NCBI RefSeq assembly: GCF_019443965.1
Contig: NZ_CP040814.1
Coordinates: 248,001 to 312,000, forward strand
Direction of reading: 5' to 3'
From: Salinibacterium sp. M195
GTDB taxonomy: Bacteria > Actinomycetota > Actinomycetes > Actinomycetales > Microbacteriaceae
DNA: 64,000 nucleotides
Within the stretch, counting starts at the first letter, position 1, and each line of letters begins with the position of its first letter. Of this stretch, positions 25,179 to 34,301 are shown piece by piece. The translations under genes and the position numbers were made by a program. The notes beneath the pieces were generated by a model. That model saw only the letters and a list, made by a program, of their open reading frames with translations, had not been told where the DNA came from and did no database searches.

Positions 25179-25997
25179 ATGACCTCCTGGCTCAGTTCCG
25201 TATTCCAAGTAGACAAACCAGTGATCGCGATGCTGCACCTCTCTGCGCTTCCTGGCGACCCCGGCTTCGACTCAGCCGCTGGTGTACGCGCCGTCGTCGA
25301 GCGAGCCAAGTCGGAGCTCGATTCACTTCAAGCGGGCGGCGTCGATGGAATCATGATTTCGAACGAGTTCAGCCTTCCGTACCTGACTTCGACCGAACCA
25401 ATTACTGCAATCACCATGGCGCGAGTTATTGGCGAGTTGCTCGATGACATCACTGTTCCCTACGGAGTGAACGTGTTGTGGGATGGCCGGGCCTCCATCG
25501 ACCTAGCCGTGGCAACTGGCGCGCAGTATGTTCGCGAGATCTTCACGGGCGTCTACGCAAGCGACTTCGGCCTTTGGAACACAAATATTGGCGAAGTCGC
25601 GCGTCACCGTGCCCGTGTCGGCGGCAAAGACGTGAAACTATTCTTCAATATCGTGCCCGAGTCTGCGAAGTACCTCGCGGACCGGGACTTGAAGTCAATT
25701 ACCGAAACGACGGTGTTCGCCACTCTTCCTGATGCTATCTGTGTTTCAGGCCTAACCGCGGGAGCAGCAACCGATGTGCAAGCTCTCACCACAGTCAAGG
25801 CCGCCGCGGGTAAGGTCCCAGTGTTTGTCAACACCGGCGTGCGCGCTCACAACGTTGGAGAGCAGTTATCGGTAGCGGATGGCGCTATCGTGGGGACCTA
25901 CTTCAAGGTAGATGGAGTGTTCGAGAATCGTGCCGACCAGTCACGCGTTGAAGAGCTCATGAGCGCAGCGCGCGAGTTTCGCGCGACCTTGAGCTGA
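25179..25997 (+). CDS. BtpA/SgcQ family TIM-barrel protein
   Basis: 272 residues from ATG 25179 with GAAAGG upstream. Family features are PVIAMLHLSALPGDPGF near the start, GVDGIMISNEFSLPY, PYGVNVLWD, ATGAQYVREIFTGVYASDFG and VNTGVRAHNVGEQLSVADGA. BtpA was named for photosystem I stability in cyanobacteria and SgcQ for an E. coli sugar cluster. Members outside cyanobacteria sit with sugar kinases and transporters and have no established reaction. Here it faces the DeoR/FGGY/SDR/ABC operon, pointing to a catabolic role such as an isomerase or aldolase of the phosphorylated sugar (inference). Confidence 0.85.
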   Translation: MTSWLSSVFQVDKPVIAMLHLSALPGDPGFDSAAGVRAVVERAKSELDSLQAGGVDGIMISNEFSLPYLTSTEPITAITMARVIGELLDDITVPYGVNVLWDGRASIDLAVATGAQYVREIFTGVYASDFGLWNTNIGEVARHRARVGGKDVKLFFNIVPESAKYLADRDLKSITETTVFATLPDAICVSGLTAGAATDVQALTTVKAAAGKVPVFVNTGVRAHNVGEQLSVADGAIVGTYFKVDGVFENRADQSRVEELMSAAREFRATLS

Positions 25998-25999
25998 GC

Positions 26000-26041
26000 C
26001 GAAGGGGTGTTGCCGAGCCAGAACTCAGCAGCACCCCTTCG
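26000..26041 (+). terminator. Terminator after the BtpA-family gene
   Basis: CGAAGGGGTG (26000-26009) pairs with CACCCCTTCG (26032-26041), extended inward by weaker pairs. It lies directly after the stop codon, between convergent genes, and resembles the hairpin at 17743. Confidence 0.7.
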
Positions 26042-26063
26042 CTGTACGAAGTCAGAATGATAA

Positions 26064-26900
26064 CTATGAAGCCGGGAGCGCATCCAAGAACATTGTGAGC
26101 GCGAGCGCTGCCCCATCGTTGACATCACTTTCGGTGACCTGGTTGGCGACGGCAAGAACGTCATCCGGAGCCTGGCCCATCGCAACGCCTCGACCATGAC
26201 GAGCAGCCCATTCGAGCATGTCGATGTCGTTGCGGCCATCACCCATCGCGAACACACGGGTGCGCGAGATGCCGAGGCGCGACCGCACATTCTCGAGCGC
26301 CGTCGACTTGTTTACCCCATCGGGCGCGATGTCGAGCCACGCGGTCCAGCCGACGTTGTAGCTGACCTTGTGGAGCCCCATCTGCTCGACAACGGCGAGA
26401 AAATCCTCAACCTGGTGTTGCGGAGAAATCACGACAACGCGAGTGGCCTGCACCTTAACGAGCTCGTCGAAGGAGACATCTTCGCTGACGGCGCCGAGCG
26501 CTCCATCAGGAAACTTTCCATCGACAAAGAACTTGCCCGTCTGGTCTTCGACCGCATAGTTCGCCGAACCCAAGTGCTTCTTGATGCTCGTCAAGACCTC
26601 TTTAGGGTTGAACATCTCCACGAATTCGCGGGTGTAGCCGCCCTCACCGAGCGGGTCACGCTTGAGCGTGATCGCGCCGTTGGAGCAGACAACGTACTCG
26701 GGCTTGAGACCCAACTTCTGCAGAATCGGCAGAGTCATCGCCACAGAGCGCCCGGTGGCCAACATCACTTCGTGGCCCGCATCGCGGACCCTCGTGACGG
26801 CGGCGATAACAGGCTCGTTCATCTCACCCGACTCAAGCAACACAGTGCCGTCAATGTCGAGCGCGATCATCCAGCGGTCATCCTGTGCTGCGGTTGTCAC
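26064..26900 (-). CDS. HAD superfamily (Cof-type) phosphatase
   Basis: 278 residues from GTG 26900. Motif I is ALDIDGTVL (13-21), motif II ATGRS, and the C-terminal metal-binding motif [16 protein letters not shown]2B cap lies between. Cof-type enzymes dephosphorylate sugar phosphates or cofactor precursors such as flavins and pyridoxal phosphate. The start overlaps the serS stop by four bases, so it is cotranslated with seryl-tRNA synthetase. That pairing is common in actinobacteria. Confidence 0.9.
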   Translation of the reverse strand: MTTAAQDDRWMIALDIDGTVLLESGEMNEPVIAAVTRVRDAGHEVMLATGRSVAMTLPILQKLGLKPEYVVCSNGAITLKRDPLGEGGYTREFVEMFNPKEVLTSIKKHLGSANYAVEDQTGKFFVDGKFPDGALGAVSEDVSFDELVKVQATRVVVISPQHQVEDFLAVVEQMGLHKVSYNVGWTAWLDIAPDGVNKSTALENVRSRLGISRTRVFAMGDGRNDIDMLEWAARHGRGVAMGQAPDDVLAVANQVTESDVNDGAALALTMFLDALPAS

Positions 26901-28162
26901 GCGATTGGCTCCAATATTTCGAGTCCGCCAAGGTACGGACGCAGTGCTTGTGGCACCACGACTGACCCGTCGGGCTGTTGGTGTGTTTCGAGAATGGCAA
27001 CCAGCCAGCGGGTGGTTGCCAGAGTTCCGTTGAGGGTCGCGACCGGCGCGGTCTTTCCCGATTCGGTGCGATAGCGGATGTCGAGCCTGCGTGCCTGATA
27101 GGTCGTGCAGTTGGAGGTCGACGTGAGCTCGCGGTAGGTGCCCTGCGTGGGGACCCAGGCCTCAATGTCGTACTTGCGAGCAGCGCTGGAGCCGAGGTCG
27201 CCACCGGCAACATCGATCACCCGGTAGCTGAGCTCGCAGGCTTGCAGCATTGATTCCTGGAATGCCAGCAGCCGCTCATGCTCAGCCTGGGCATTCTCCG
27301 GCAGCACATAGCTGAACATTTCGAGCTTGTTGAACTGGTGCACTCGCAGGATTCCGCGGTTGTCTTTGCCTGCGGACCCTGCTTCGCGGCGGTAGCAGGT
27401 CGACCAACCGGCGTAGCGGAGTGGGCCCTTCGAGAGGTCGAGAATCTCGTCGGAGTGATACCCGGCGAGCGCGACTTCACTCGTGCCGGTGAGGTAGAGA
27501 TCATCGGCGGGAAGGTGGTAAATCTCGTCTGCATGCTCGCCAAGGAAGCCGGTGCCCGCCATCATCTCTGGCCGCACTAGCGTCGGAGTAATGAGAGGGA
27601 TGAAGTCGCCAGCGATGGCACGATCAAGCGCCATGTTCATGAGGCCAATTTCGAGTCGCGCGCCAACGCCCTTGAGGAAGTAGAAACGGCTGCCCGCGAC
27701 CTTCACTCCACGGGGAATGTCGATCGCTCCGAGGATTTCGCCAATGTCTGCGTGGTCACGAGGTTCAAAGTCGAATGTTGCGGGGGTGCCGACTTCGCGC
27801 ACGAGCTCCCAGTCATCCTCTCCGCCAACCGGAACGCCTTCGACTGCGATATTGCCAAGTGCACCAACGATGCGAGTGAACTCTGCCTCAGCTTCGGTCG
27901 AGACCAGCTGAGCAGCTTTGACACGAGCCGAGAGCTTTTGAGCTTCCGCAACGAGCGCCTTCTTCTCGTCGGATGGCGCCTGAGCAACCTTCTTACCGAA
28001 GCTGTTTTGTTCAGCCCGAAGCGACTCGAACTCGCCGATGCTGGCGCGACGCTTCTGGTCGGCGGCAATAGCGTCGTCGACCAACTGAACTGAGGCTCCG
28101 CGGGCGATTTGCGATTGCCGTACGGCTTCAGGGTTTTCTCTAAGAATTTGGGGGTCAATCAC
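26897..28162 (-). CDS. serS: Serine--tRNA ligase
   Basis: 421 residues, usual length. The N-terminal coiled-coil arm (about 28-105) binds the long variable arm of tRNA-Ser. Class II motifs follow: motif 2 with [21 protein letters not shown], read as two overlapping parts, and motif 3 with [23 protein letters not shown] forms the serine pocket. GTG 28162 has no Shine-Dalgarno but TAGGCT six bases upstream, so the mRNA is probably leaderless. Both tRNA-Ser genes in this window are its substrates. Confidence 0.97.
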   Translation of the reverse strand: MIDPQILRENPEAVRQSQIARGASVQLVDDAIAADQKRRASIGEFESLRAEQNSFGKKVAQAPSDEKKALVAEAQKLSARVKAAQLVSTEAEAEFTRIVGALGNIAVEGVPVGGEDDWELVREVGTPATFDFEPRDHADIGEILGAIDIPRGVKVAGSRFYFLKGVGARLEIGLMNMALDRAIAGDFIPLITPTLVRPEMMAGTGFLGEHADEIYHLPADDLYLTGTSEVALAGYHSDEILDLSKGPLRYAGWSTCYRREAGSAGKDNRGILRVHQFNKLEMFSYVLPENAQAEHERLLAFQESMLQACELSYRVIDVAGGDLGSSAARKYDIEAWVPTQGTYRELTSTSNCTTYQARRLDIRYRTESGKTAPVATLNGTLATTRWLVAILETHQQPDGSVVVPQALRPYLGGLEILEPIA

Positions 28163-28168
28163 CCCTAC

Positions 28169-28174
28169 AGCCTA
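28169..28174 (-). promoter_or_regulatory. -10 box of serS (TAGGCT)
   Basis: Minus-strand TAGGCT lies six bases before the GTG of serS. It is back to back with the promoter of the divergent kinase gene, the two -10 boxes being only 13 bases apart. Confidence 0.5.
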
Positions 28175-28187
28175 CCGATTGATGGCG

Positions 28188-28193
28188 TAGCGT
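28188..28193 (+). promoter_or_regulatory. -10 box of the diacylglycerol-kinase-like gene (TAGCGT)
   Basis: TAGCGT lies six bases before GTG 28200, giving a leaderless transcript and deciding that start over the TTG at 28194. Confidence 0.4.
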
Positions 28194-28199
28194 TTGTCT

Positions 28200-29231
28200 G
28201 TGCCCTCCCCTCGAATCTCGAAGCCTAAAGTTGCGGTTGTTTACAACCCCATGAAGGTTGATCTTGCGCGTCTAAAAAAGATGGTTGCCGCAGCCTCTAA
28301 GGCTGCCGACTGGGCTACGCCGCTCTGGTTTTCCACGACGATTAAAGATGGCGGCCAAGGTGTTACCGGCAGCGCGATTCGTCGCGGAGCTACCGTTGTC
28401 ATCGCGGCAGGCGGCGATGGCACTGTTCGCGCGGTTGCCGAGGCTTTGCGTGGCAGCGGTGTCGCGATGGCTGTTGTGCCCGCCGGCACGGGCAATCTGC
28501 TCGCCCGTAATCTGGACCTGCCAACAGGTAACCTCCGCGACAGTATCGATATCGCGTTCAACGGGGTCGACCGCAAACTCGATCTGGGCATGGTGGAAAT
28601 TGTGCGCAACGACGATAGCCACGAGGAGCACGCATTCTTGGTTATGGCAGGTCTTGGGCTTGACGCAAAGATGATCAAGAACACGAGCACGAAGTTGAAG
28701 AAGGCGGTTGGCTGGCTGGCCTACGTTGATGGCATTGCCCGCTCCATTCCCGAGTTGCGACCAGTTCGGCTGCGCTACAGCGTCGATGGCGCTCCCAATC
28801 GATCTCTCAGCGCCCACACCGTAATAATCGGCAACTGCGGTGCGCTTCCCGGCGGTCTGCTATTGATGCCGGAAGCCCAGCCTGATGACGGCATTCTCGA
28901 CATGGCGGCACTCGTTCCGCGCGGCCGTTTCGGCTGGCTCAATATTTGGAACAAGATCGCCTGGGAGAATGGCGTCCTCCGCAAAAGCGTCATTGGTCGC
29001 CGCATCATCGACCTCTCGAAAGACGTGCGTGACGTGCGCTACGCCACCGGGCACGACCTCAATATGATCGTGGAAAGCCCCGAAGAGTTCCAGCTAGACG
29101 GCGACGAGTTTGGCCTTGCCAAGTCAGTACATGCGTGGGTCGATCCGCTCTCGCTCGTCGTTCGCGTGCCTCAGGTCCACACAAAGGCGTCGAAGGCGCA
29201 TCCGATCGCGGCGAAGGCTAGCTCGAAGTAA
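28200..29231 (+). CDS. Diacylglycerol kinase / lipid kinase family protein
   Basis: About 343 residues from GTG 28200. The catalytic DAGK domain shows VVYNPMKVDL near the start, the nucleotide loop AAGGDGTVRAVAEAL and VPAGTGNLLARNLDLP. NCGALPGGLLLMPEAQPDDG and the C-terminal half complete a DgkB/YegS-type lipid kinase, which phosphorylates diacylglycerol or related lipids at the membrane. It is divergent from serS and its end overlaps the end of pheA by 14 bases. Confidence 0.9.
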   Translation: MPSPRISKPKVAVVYNPMKVDLARLKKMVAAASKAADWATPLWFSTTIKDGGQGVTGSAIRRGATVVIAAGGDGTVRAVAEALRGSGVAMAVVPAGTGNLLARNLDLPTGNLRDSIDIAFNGVDRKLDLGMVEIVRNDDSHEEHAFLVMAGLGLDAKMIKNTSTKLKKAVGWLAYVDGIARSIPELRPVRLRYSVDGAPNRSLSAHTVIIGNCGALPGGLLLMPEAQPDDGILDMAALVPRGRFGWLNIWNKIAWENGVLRKSVIGRRIIDLSKDVRDVRYATGHDLNMIVESPEEFQLDGDEFGLAKSVHAWVDPLSLVVRVPQVHTKASKAHPIAAKASSK

Positions 29232-30159
29232 TCTTCCGCAGCCATTCGCGCGCTTCAGCGAAAACTTCATTTCCGTACCGCGGTGTGACGTTGGTAGCGA
29301 GTTTGTCTGCCCGCGGGTAGCTACCCAAAAAGATGACGTTGGGGCTGAAACGTTTGAGCCCCAGTAACGCGTCCGCTACTCGATCGTCGAGGATGTGGCC
29401 CTCGAGGTCGATGACGAAACGGTACCGTCCGAGGGAATCGCCAATCGGTCGCGACTCGATAAGACTCATGTTGACTCCGCGGGTGGCGAACTGTTCGAGC
29501 ATTTCCAGCAGTCGACCCGGAGCGTCATCTGGCAGCTCGACGATGATGCTCGTCTTGTCGGCGCCGGTGGGCTCTGGCAGCTCTGTGCGCGAACTCACCA
29601 GCACGAAACGGGTGACCGCGTTCTGGTTGTTGCCAATCTCTGAGGCCACAACATCGAGCGCGTAATGCTCGGTGATGCCGGGCGGGGCCACTGCGGCATC
29701 CGCTAATTCGGTGTCGAGGAGGGTTGCGGCGGCGGCAACATTAGAACTTGCTGGCACGTAGCCGTGGCTCGGCAGGTTGGCGTCTAGCCAGCGACGCGTC
29801 TGGGCATAGGCAACCGGATGAGCGTTAATGACCTTCACGTCGGTGAGCGCTGTGCCCGGCCGAGTGACGAGGACGAAATTCACCGGCACCAAATATTCAC
29901 CGATGATGCGGAGGCCGGGAACGTTGGTGAGTGCATCCTGCGTCGCGCTGACGCCGCCCTCAACGGAGTTCTCAATCGCGATCATCGCAGCAACGCTGCG
30001 GCCGCTGGTTACGTCGTCAAGCGCTTCGCCGACGTTGTTGACACTCTTCCAGTGCGCACCGGCTGCAGCCGGAACCTGCTTGAGCGCAGCCTCGGTAAAC
30101 GTTCCGGCTGGCCCCAGATAGCTGTAGCTCACAGGGGCGGTGCTCGGCGTCGAAGTCAT
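29218..30159 (-). CDS. pheA: Prephenate dehydratase
   Basis: 313 residues. The catalytic periplasmic-binding-like domain begins YSYLGPAGTFTEAA. MIAIENSVEGGVSATQDAL and the active-site TRFVLV stretch (NQNAVTRFVLVSSR) follow, then a C-terminal ACT domain with PGRLLEMLEQFATRGVNMSLIESRP, given here in parts, that binds phenylalanine for feedback inhibition. It converts prephenate to phenylpyruvate. TAAACT six bases before the ATG indicates a leaderless mRNA. Confidence 0.95.
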   Translation of the reverse strand: MTSTPSTAPVSYSYLGPAGTFTEAALKQVPAAAGAHWKSVNNVGEALDDVTSGRSVAAMIAIENSVEGGVSATQDALTNVPGLRIIGEYLVPVNFVLVTRPGTALTDVKVINAHPVAYAQTRRWLDANLPSHGYVPASSNVAAAATLLDTELADAAVAPPGITEHYALDVVASEIGNNQNAVTRFVLVSSRTELPEPTGADKTSIIVELPDDAPGRLLEMLEQFATRGVNMSLIESRPIGDSLGRYRFVIDLEGHILDDRVADALLGLKRFSPNVIFLGSYPRADKLATNVTPRYGNEVFAEAREWLRKITSS

Positions 30160-30165
30160 GACACG

Positions 30166-30171
30166 AGTTTA
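30166..30171 (-). promoter_or_regulatory. -10 box of pheA (TAAACT)
   Basis: Minus-strand TAAACT followed by six bases and the ATG at 30159. No Shine-Dalgarno sequence is present between them. Confidence 0.5.
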
Positions 30172-30183
30172 GGGTGCCCGCGG

Positions 30184-30990
30184 CTAGCCGTAGGTCGGCG
30201 CGGCAGGCAGGCCAAAGAACTCTTCGAGCGTCTGGATGCCCGTGCTGTGCAATTCTGCAGCAAGCTCTTTGCCGACGTAACGCATGTGCCACGGCTCGTA
30301 CGCGTAACCGGTGATGTCGGTTTTACCCTCCGGGTACCGCAGAGTGAAGCCATGCTTCCAGCCGTTCTCGGCCAACCACTGTGCCTGCGGGGTAGCAGCA
30401 AAACACTGCTCCAGGCTGCAATTCGCCGGCGATGCACTCACGTCAATCGAGAGACCCGTCTGATGCTCGCTGTGGCCAGGGCGTGCGCTCTCAAGGTCTG
30501 CTTGCTCTTGCCCCAGACTCGAAACCCATCCGCCATAGACGCGTTCCTGCGCCCAATAGCTTCGATAGGTGCTCTGCGATCGCATCCCCAAGCCGGTCTC
30601 GGCGGTGAACGCCGCGAACATCTCGACAGCACCGGCAGCCGCGTCCGGGGTCAGGTAGGGCTCATAGGCATACGGAACATCAACAAATACGAGGTTGGGT
30701 TCGTAATCGACCGGATTCAACGGACGCAACTTGTTGGCGACGACCCAGAGGCTGGCCACGTCATCGTTTGAGAACTGCGCCTTGTTGAACGTGGGGGTCG
30801 GAGTTGGCGTCGGAGTCGGTGTCGGAGTTGCACTCGGTGTGGGCAAAGCCGTGACGACAGGCTCGGGAGTCGGCTCGAGAGCAACGAACGAAGCTATAGC
30901 GGCGGTGGCAATCAGCACAATACCGGTGGCAGAAATGATGAGCAGTCGGCGCTTAGATCCGCCGGAAACAGGGGGAGGAGAATCAGACAC
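30184..30990 (-). CDS. D-alanyl-D-alanine carboxypeptidase family (VanY, M15B)
   Basis: 268 residues from GTG 30990. An N-terminal signal anchor (about 14-34) precedes a Thr-Pro repeat linker and the VanY domain. Zinc ligands lie in GHSEHQTGLSIDVS (SxHxxGxAxD type) and in EPWHMRYVG. It trims D-Ala from peptidoglycan stem peptides outside the membrane. The linker is encoded by 12-base repeats at 30791-30840. TAGTAT six bases upstream of the GTG suggests leaderless transcription. Confidence 0.9.
   Translation of the reverse strand: MSDSPPPVSGGSKRRLLIISATGIVLIATAAIASFVALEPTPEPVVTALPTPSATPTPTPTPTPTPTFNKAQFSNDDVASLWVVANKLRPLNPVDYEPNLVFVDVPYAYEPYLTPDAAAGAVEMFAAFTAETGLGMRSQSTYRSYWAQERVYGGWVSSLGQEQADLESARPGHSEHQTGLSIDVSASPANCSLEQCFAATPQAQWLAENGWKHGFTLRYPEGKTDITGYAYEPWHMRYVGKELAAELHSTGIQTLEEFFGLPAAPTYG
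30791..30840 (-). repeat. Thr-Pro linker repeat within the carboxypeptidase gene
   Basis: Near-identical 12-base units encode alternating Thr and Pro (about six TP pairs) between the membrane anchor and the catalytic domain. It is a flexible wall-spanning linker and a site prone to length variation. Confidence 0.7.
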
Positions 30991-30996
30991 CCACCG

Positions 30997-31002
30997 ATAC
31001 TA
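30997..31002 (-). promoter_or_regulatory. -10 box of the carboxypeptidase gene (TAGTAT)
   Basis: Minus-strand TAGTAT, then six bases, then GTG 30990. Confidence 0.5.
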
Positions 31003-31054
31003 TTCGCATGTCCCGACGAGCCGGGATCAGCATCCCCAGTCGAAGCCCGGCGAG

Positions 31055-31060
31055 TAGTCT
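31055..31060 (+). promoter_or_regulatory. -10 box of the small GNAT gene (TAGTCT)
   Basis: TAGTCT, then TGGTTC, then the ATG at 31067. No ribosome binding site is present. Confidence 0.5.
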
Positions 31061-31066
31061 TGGTTC

Positions 31067-31351
31067 ATGGCCAGCGAAGTTATCCACGACCCCGCAATGC
31101 ACCGCTACGAGTTGCTTGTTGACGGCGTTCAAGCGGGCCTCGCTGATTACCAGTTGCGCGATGGCACGATCGTTTTTGTCCACACCGAGATTGATCCCAA
31201 ATTCCGCGGTCAAGGACTCGGCAGCGAGCTCGCTCGTGGCACCCTCAACCTCGTGCGCGCCGAAAGCGAGACCCGGGTGGTTGCCCAGTGCGAGTTCATC
31301 GATCAATTCATCACGGACAACCCCGAGTACCGCAGCTTATTGAATCGCTAG
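31067..31351 (+). CDS. Small GNAT-family N-acetyltransferase (YjdJ type)
   Basis: 94 residues, the usual size for this short GNAT group. HTEIDPKFRGQGLGSELARG carries the acetyl-CoA pyrophosphate loop (RGQGLGS), followed by CEFIDQFITDNPEY, typical of YjdJ-like proteins. The acceptor substrate is unknown. It is a single gene, probably leaderless. Confidence 0.85.
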   Translation: MASEVIHDPAMHRYELLVDGVQAGLADYQLRDGTIVFVHTEIDPKFRGQGLGSELARGTLNLVRAESETRVVAQCEFIDQFITDNPEYRSLLNR

Positions 31352-31429
31352 CGCGGCCAGAAATTACACGAGGCGATGGCGCACGAGGCGCTCCTTTCGG
31401 CGTCGCCAGCAGCCTAGGCGAATGAATCC

Positions 31430-32185
31430 TCAGCGACGAGGAACAACAACCGGATGCCCGCCGACGTCGTGAAGGTCGACGGCAAGCCCATAGACGCGTT
31501 CAACCCGAGCCGCGGTGAGAACCTCTGAGGGAGTGCCGATCGCATCAAGTTTGCCGTGCGCGATGAGCGCAAGCCGGTCGGAATAGGCGCCGGCAAGACT
31601 CAAGTCGTGCAGCACCACGACGACGGCGCGGCCGTCCTCAGCCATGGAGCGGGCCACCCGCATCACGTCTTCTTGGTGTCGGAGATCGAGAGCAGCAGTC
31701 GGCTCGTCGAGGAACACGACCGGAGTGCGCTGGGCAAGCACGCGCGCGAGCGAGACGCGCGCCTTTTCGCCGCCAGAGAGCGTGGTGTAGCGGCGCTCCC
31801 CTAGATGCGCGACATCCGTCACATCGAGTGCTTCGTTGACGACGGCAACGTCGTCGCGACTCTCAACCAGCCGGGCCCACGGGCTGCGACCCATGGCGAC
31901 GACTTCGGAGACCCGGAACGGAAAGCTCACACTGTTCTCTTGAGTGAGCACCGCACGTAGTCGGGCGAGTTCAGCATGGCGGATGCCGCCAACATCCCGA
32001 CCGTCAATGGTCACGGTGCCGCTGTCTGGCTTGCGGTCACCGCTCAACACCGAGAGCAGGGTCGACTTTCCGGCGCCGTTCGGCCCAACAAGGGCGAGTA
32101 CTTCACCTTCGTGAACGTCGAGACTGACGTCGGTGAGGATCGCGCGGGAATCGAGTCGAACCGCAATATTGCGTGCGCTGATCAT
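31430..32185 (-). CDS. hmuV: Heme/iron-siderophore ABC transporter ATPase
   Basis: 251 residues from ATG 32185, which overlaps the permease stop by four bases (ATGA). Walker A GPNGAGKSTLL near 35, signature LSGGEKARVSLARVLA, Walker B VVFLDEPTAALD and an ALDLRHQ D-loop region are present. It resembles HmuV/FecE ATPases of type II importers. It is the last gene of the five-gene operon. Confidence 0.85.
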   Translation of the reverse strand: MISARNIAVRLDSRAILTDVSLDVHEGEVLALVGPNGAGKSTLLSVLSGDRKPDSGTVTIDGRDVGGIRHAELARLRAVLTQENSVSFPFRVSEVVAMGRSPWARLVESRDDVAVVNEALDVTDVAHLGERRYTTLSGGEKARVSLARVLAQRTPVVFLDEPTAALDLRHQEDVMRVARSMAEDGRAVVVVLHDLSLAGAYSDRLALIAHGKLDAIGTPSEVLTAARVERVYGLAVDLHDVGGHPVVVPRR

Positions 32186-33222
32186 GCCCAACCTCCGCTG
32201 CGTTTGCGCTGGCGGAAGAGGAGGTAGAAGAAGAAGGGGCCACCAATGAGGGAGGTGAGCAGCCCAATCGGCAGGTCACCGCCGGTCACGACCGAGCGGG
32301 CGAGGAGGTCGGAGAGTACGAGAAGAACGCCACCGCCGACGGCGCTCGCCACAATGAGTTGACGATGCGCCGGGCCGATGACCATACGCATCGCGTGCGG
32401 CACGACGAGGCCGACGAAGGCGATGATGCCGCAGAATGCGACGGCAACGCCGGTGAGGAGCGCGACGATCACGATTGACACGATGCGAAGGCGCTCAACG
32501 TTCACTCCGAGGTGGCGGGCGTTTCGCTCCCCCAGAGCCAGCAGGTCGAAGGGGCGGGCGAGCACAACGGCGGCCGCAAGACCGATCGCCGTAACGAGAG
32601 CGACGATGAGCACTTCGCTCCAGCGCGACCCGTTGAGCGAGCCGAGCTGCCAGAACACGATCTGTTCGCGACTTCCCGAGTCTGCGACGAAAAGCAGAAA
32701 GGCGAGGCCAGCACCGGCGAAGGCATTGACCGCGATTCCGGTGAGGAGCAATGTCACCACTTCGGTGCGTCCGTTGGCGCGCGAAACGAAGTAGACCAGC
32801 AGAGTGGCGAGCAGTCCGCCCACGAAGGCGAAAAGGGCGATTGCGCCATCCCCGAGCGCGGCGACGCCAACGACTATGGCAATCGCGGCGCCCAAGGCGG
32901 CTCCGGATGAGACGCCGACGACTCCAGGTTCAGCAAGCGGGTTGCCAAAGATCGCTTGCATCACGGCACCGGCAACGGCGAGGGCAGCGCCAACGACCAG
33001 AGCCATCGCGATGCGGGGAAAGCGCACCACCCAGAGTGTGGACTCGACGATCGAATCGGTCGGAGCCCACTCGTTCTGGATGCCGATTGCGCGCAGCAGA
33101 GATCCGCCGACTTCGGCGGGGCTCACCGGCAGCTGCCCGAGCACAGCCGACGCCACGATGCCGCCGAGAAGCAGCGCGGCAAGCGTGAGTGTGAGGGTCA
33201 GCGCGCGGAGGGTGTTGTTCAC
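32182..33222 (-). CDS. hmuU: FecCD-family permease of a heme/iron importer
   Basis: 346 residues from GTG 33222 (GTGA overlap with the lipoate ligase stop). About ten membrane spans. The FecCD signatures VRFPRIAMALVVGAALAVAG, GNPLAEPGVVGVSSGAALGA and FVGLVVPHAMRMVIGPAHR are all present. It forms the membrane channel with the ATPase. No periplasmic-type binding protein is encoded next to it, which is unusual for this class. The substrate (heme, siderophore or cobalamin) is inferred from similarity. Confidence 0.85.
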   Translation of the reverse strand: MNNTLRALTLTLTLAALLLGGIVASAVLGQLPVSPAEVGGSLLRAIGIQNEWAPTDSIVESTLWVVRFPRIAMALVVGAALAVAGAVMQAIFGNPLAEPGVVGVSSGAALGAAIAIVVGVAALGDGAIALFAFVGGLLATLLVYFVSRANGRTEVVTLLLTGIAVNAFAGAGLAFLLFVADSGSREQIVFWQLGSLNGSRWSEVLIVALVTAIGLAAAVVLARPFDLLALGERNARHLGVNVERLRIVSIVIVALLTGVAVAFCGIIAFVGLVVPHAMRMVIGPAHRQLIVASAVGGGVLLVLSDLLARSVVTGGDLPIGLLTSLIGGPFFFYLLFRQRKRSGGWA

Positions 33223-34268
33223 GGAACGCGCTGCAACCACTCTTCGGTGCCGAACTTCTCGGCAACAAGTTCTTCAGCGCGAGCACGCTCGTCGCTCGTG
33301 ATTTCGCTCTCCGCTAGACCGTGCAGGCTGCGGAAGGTAGCAACCATGGTGTCGATGATCGCAGACCGTTCCATGCCCGTCTGGCTCCGCAGTGGGTCAA
33401 CTCGTTTTGCCGCCGATTTTGTGCCTTTGTCACTCATTTTTTCGCGACCGATGCGCAGTACCTGCACCATTTTTTCGCCGTCGATGTCGTAGCTCATGGT
33501 GACGTGATGCAGCACAGCACCAGCGCCGAGTCTCTTCTGCGCTGCACCACCGATCTTTCCACTGGGGCTGGCGATGTCATTGAGGGGTTGGTAGCTGGCG
33601 TCGATGCCGAGCGATTTGAGGGCGATGATGACCCACTCGTCGAGGAAGGCATACGAGTCAGCGAAGGTCATTCCCTGCACGAGCTCAACGGGAGCATAGA
33701 TCGAGTAGGTGATGACGGTGCCGGCTTCCATGAACATGGCACCGCCACCAGAGATTCGGCGCACCACGTCGAAGCCAAACTTCTTGGCGTTGTCGAGATC
33801 AACTTCGTTGCGCAGTGACTGAAAGCTGCCGATGACGACGGCTGGCTTGTTCCATTCCCAAATGCGCAGTGTTGGCTTGCGACGACCGGAGGCAACTTCT
33901 TCAGAGAGCACCTGATCCATGGCCATCTGCAGAACAGGCTCCAGCGGTGGTCCGGTGATGATCTGCCAGTCGTAGTCTTTCCACGTCGTGGCACGCTGCA
34001 GCGCCCGACGGATGGTCGTGGCCACCGATTCGGCCGAGAAACCGAGCATCACCGTACCCTCGGGCAGCGAGCGCTGAATCGAGGCCGTGATTGTTTTCGC
34101 ATCGGAGTTAGCTGGCAGCCCATTCACTGCCGCATTGATGTCTTCGAGGGCATCATCCGGTTCAAGAAAGAAGTCGCCAGCAAGGCGAAAGTTGGTGATG
34201 GTGTCGTCGACAACATCGAGATCGACCACTACGAGTTTTCCGCCGGGCACCTTGAATTCGCCGTGCAT
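33219..34268 (-). CDS. Lipoate--protein ligase A family, accessory domain at the N-terminus
   Basis: 349 residues from ATG 34268 with GGGG upstream. Residues 1-85 (HGEFKVPGGKLVVVDLDV, RLAGDFFLEPDDALEDI) match the accessory domain that lies at the C-terminus of E. coli LplA or is the separate LplB of Thermoplasma. The catalytic BPL/LPL domain follows, with RRISGGGAMFMEAG and the lysine of SPSGKIGGAAQKRL. It attaches lipoate or octanoate to dehydrogenase E2 and GcvH domains. It is operonic with a HIT protein and an iron-type importer. Confidence 0.85.
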   Translation of the reverse strand: MHGEFKVPGGKLVVVDLDVVDDTITNFRLAGDFFLEPDDALEDINAAVNGLPANSDAKTITASIQRSLPEGTVMLGFSAESVATTIRRALQRATTWKDYDWQIITGPPLEPVLQMAMDQVLSEEVASGRRKPTLRIWEWNKPAVVIGSFQSLRNEVDLDNAKKFGFDVVRRISGGGAMFMEAGTVITYSIYAPVELVQGMTFADSYAFLDEWVIIALKSLGIDASYQPLNDIASPSGKIGGAAQKRLGAGAVLHHVTMSYDIDGEKMVQVLRIGREKMSDKGTKSAAKRVDPLRSQTGMERSAIIDTMVATFRSLHGLAESEITSDERARAEELVAEKFGTEEWLQRVP

Positions 34269-34301
34269 CACTTACCCCTGTCTAGTTGTGCTGATTCCAG
34301 C

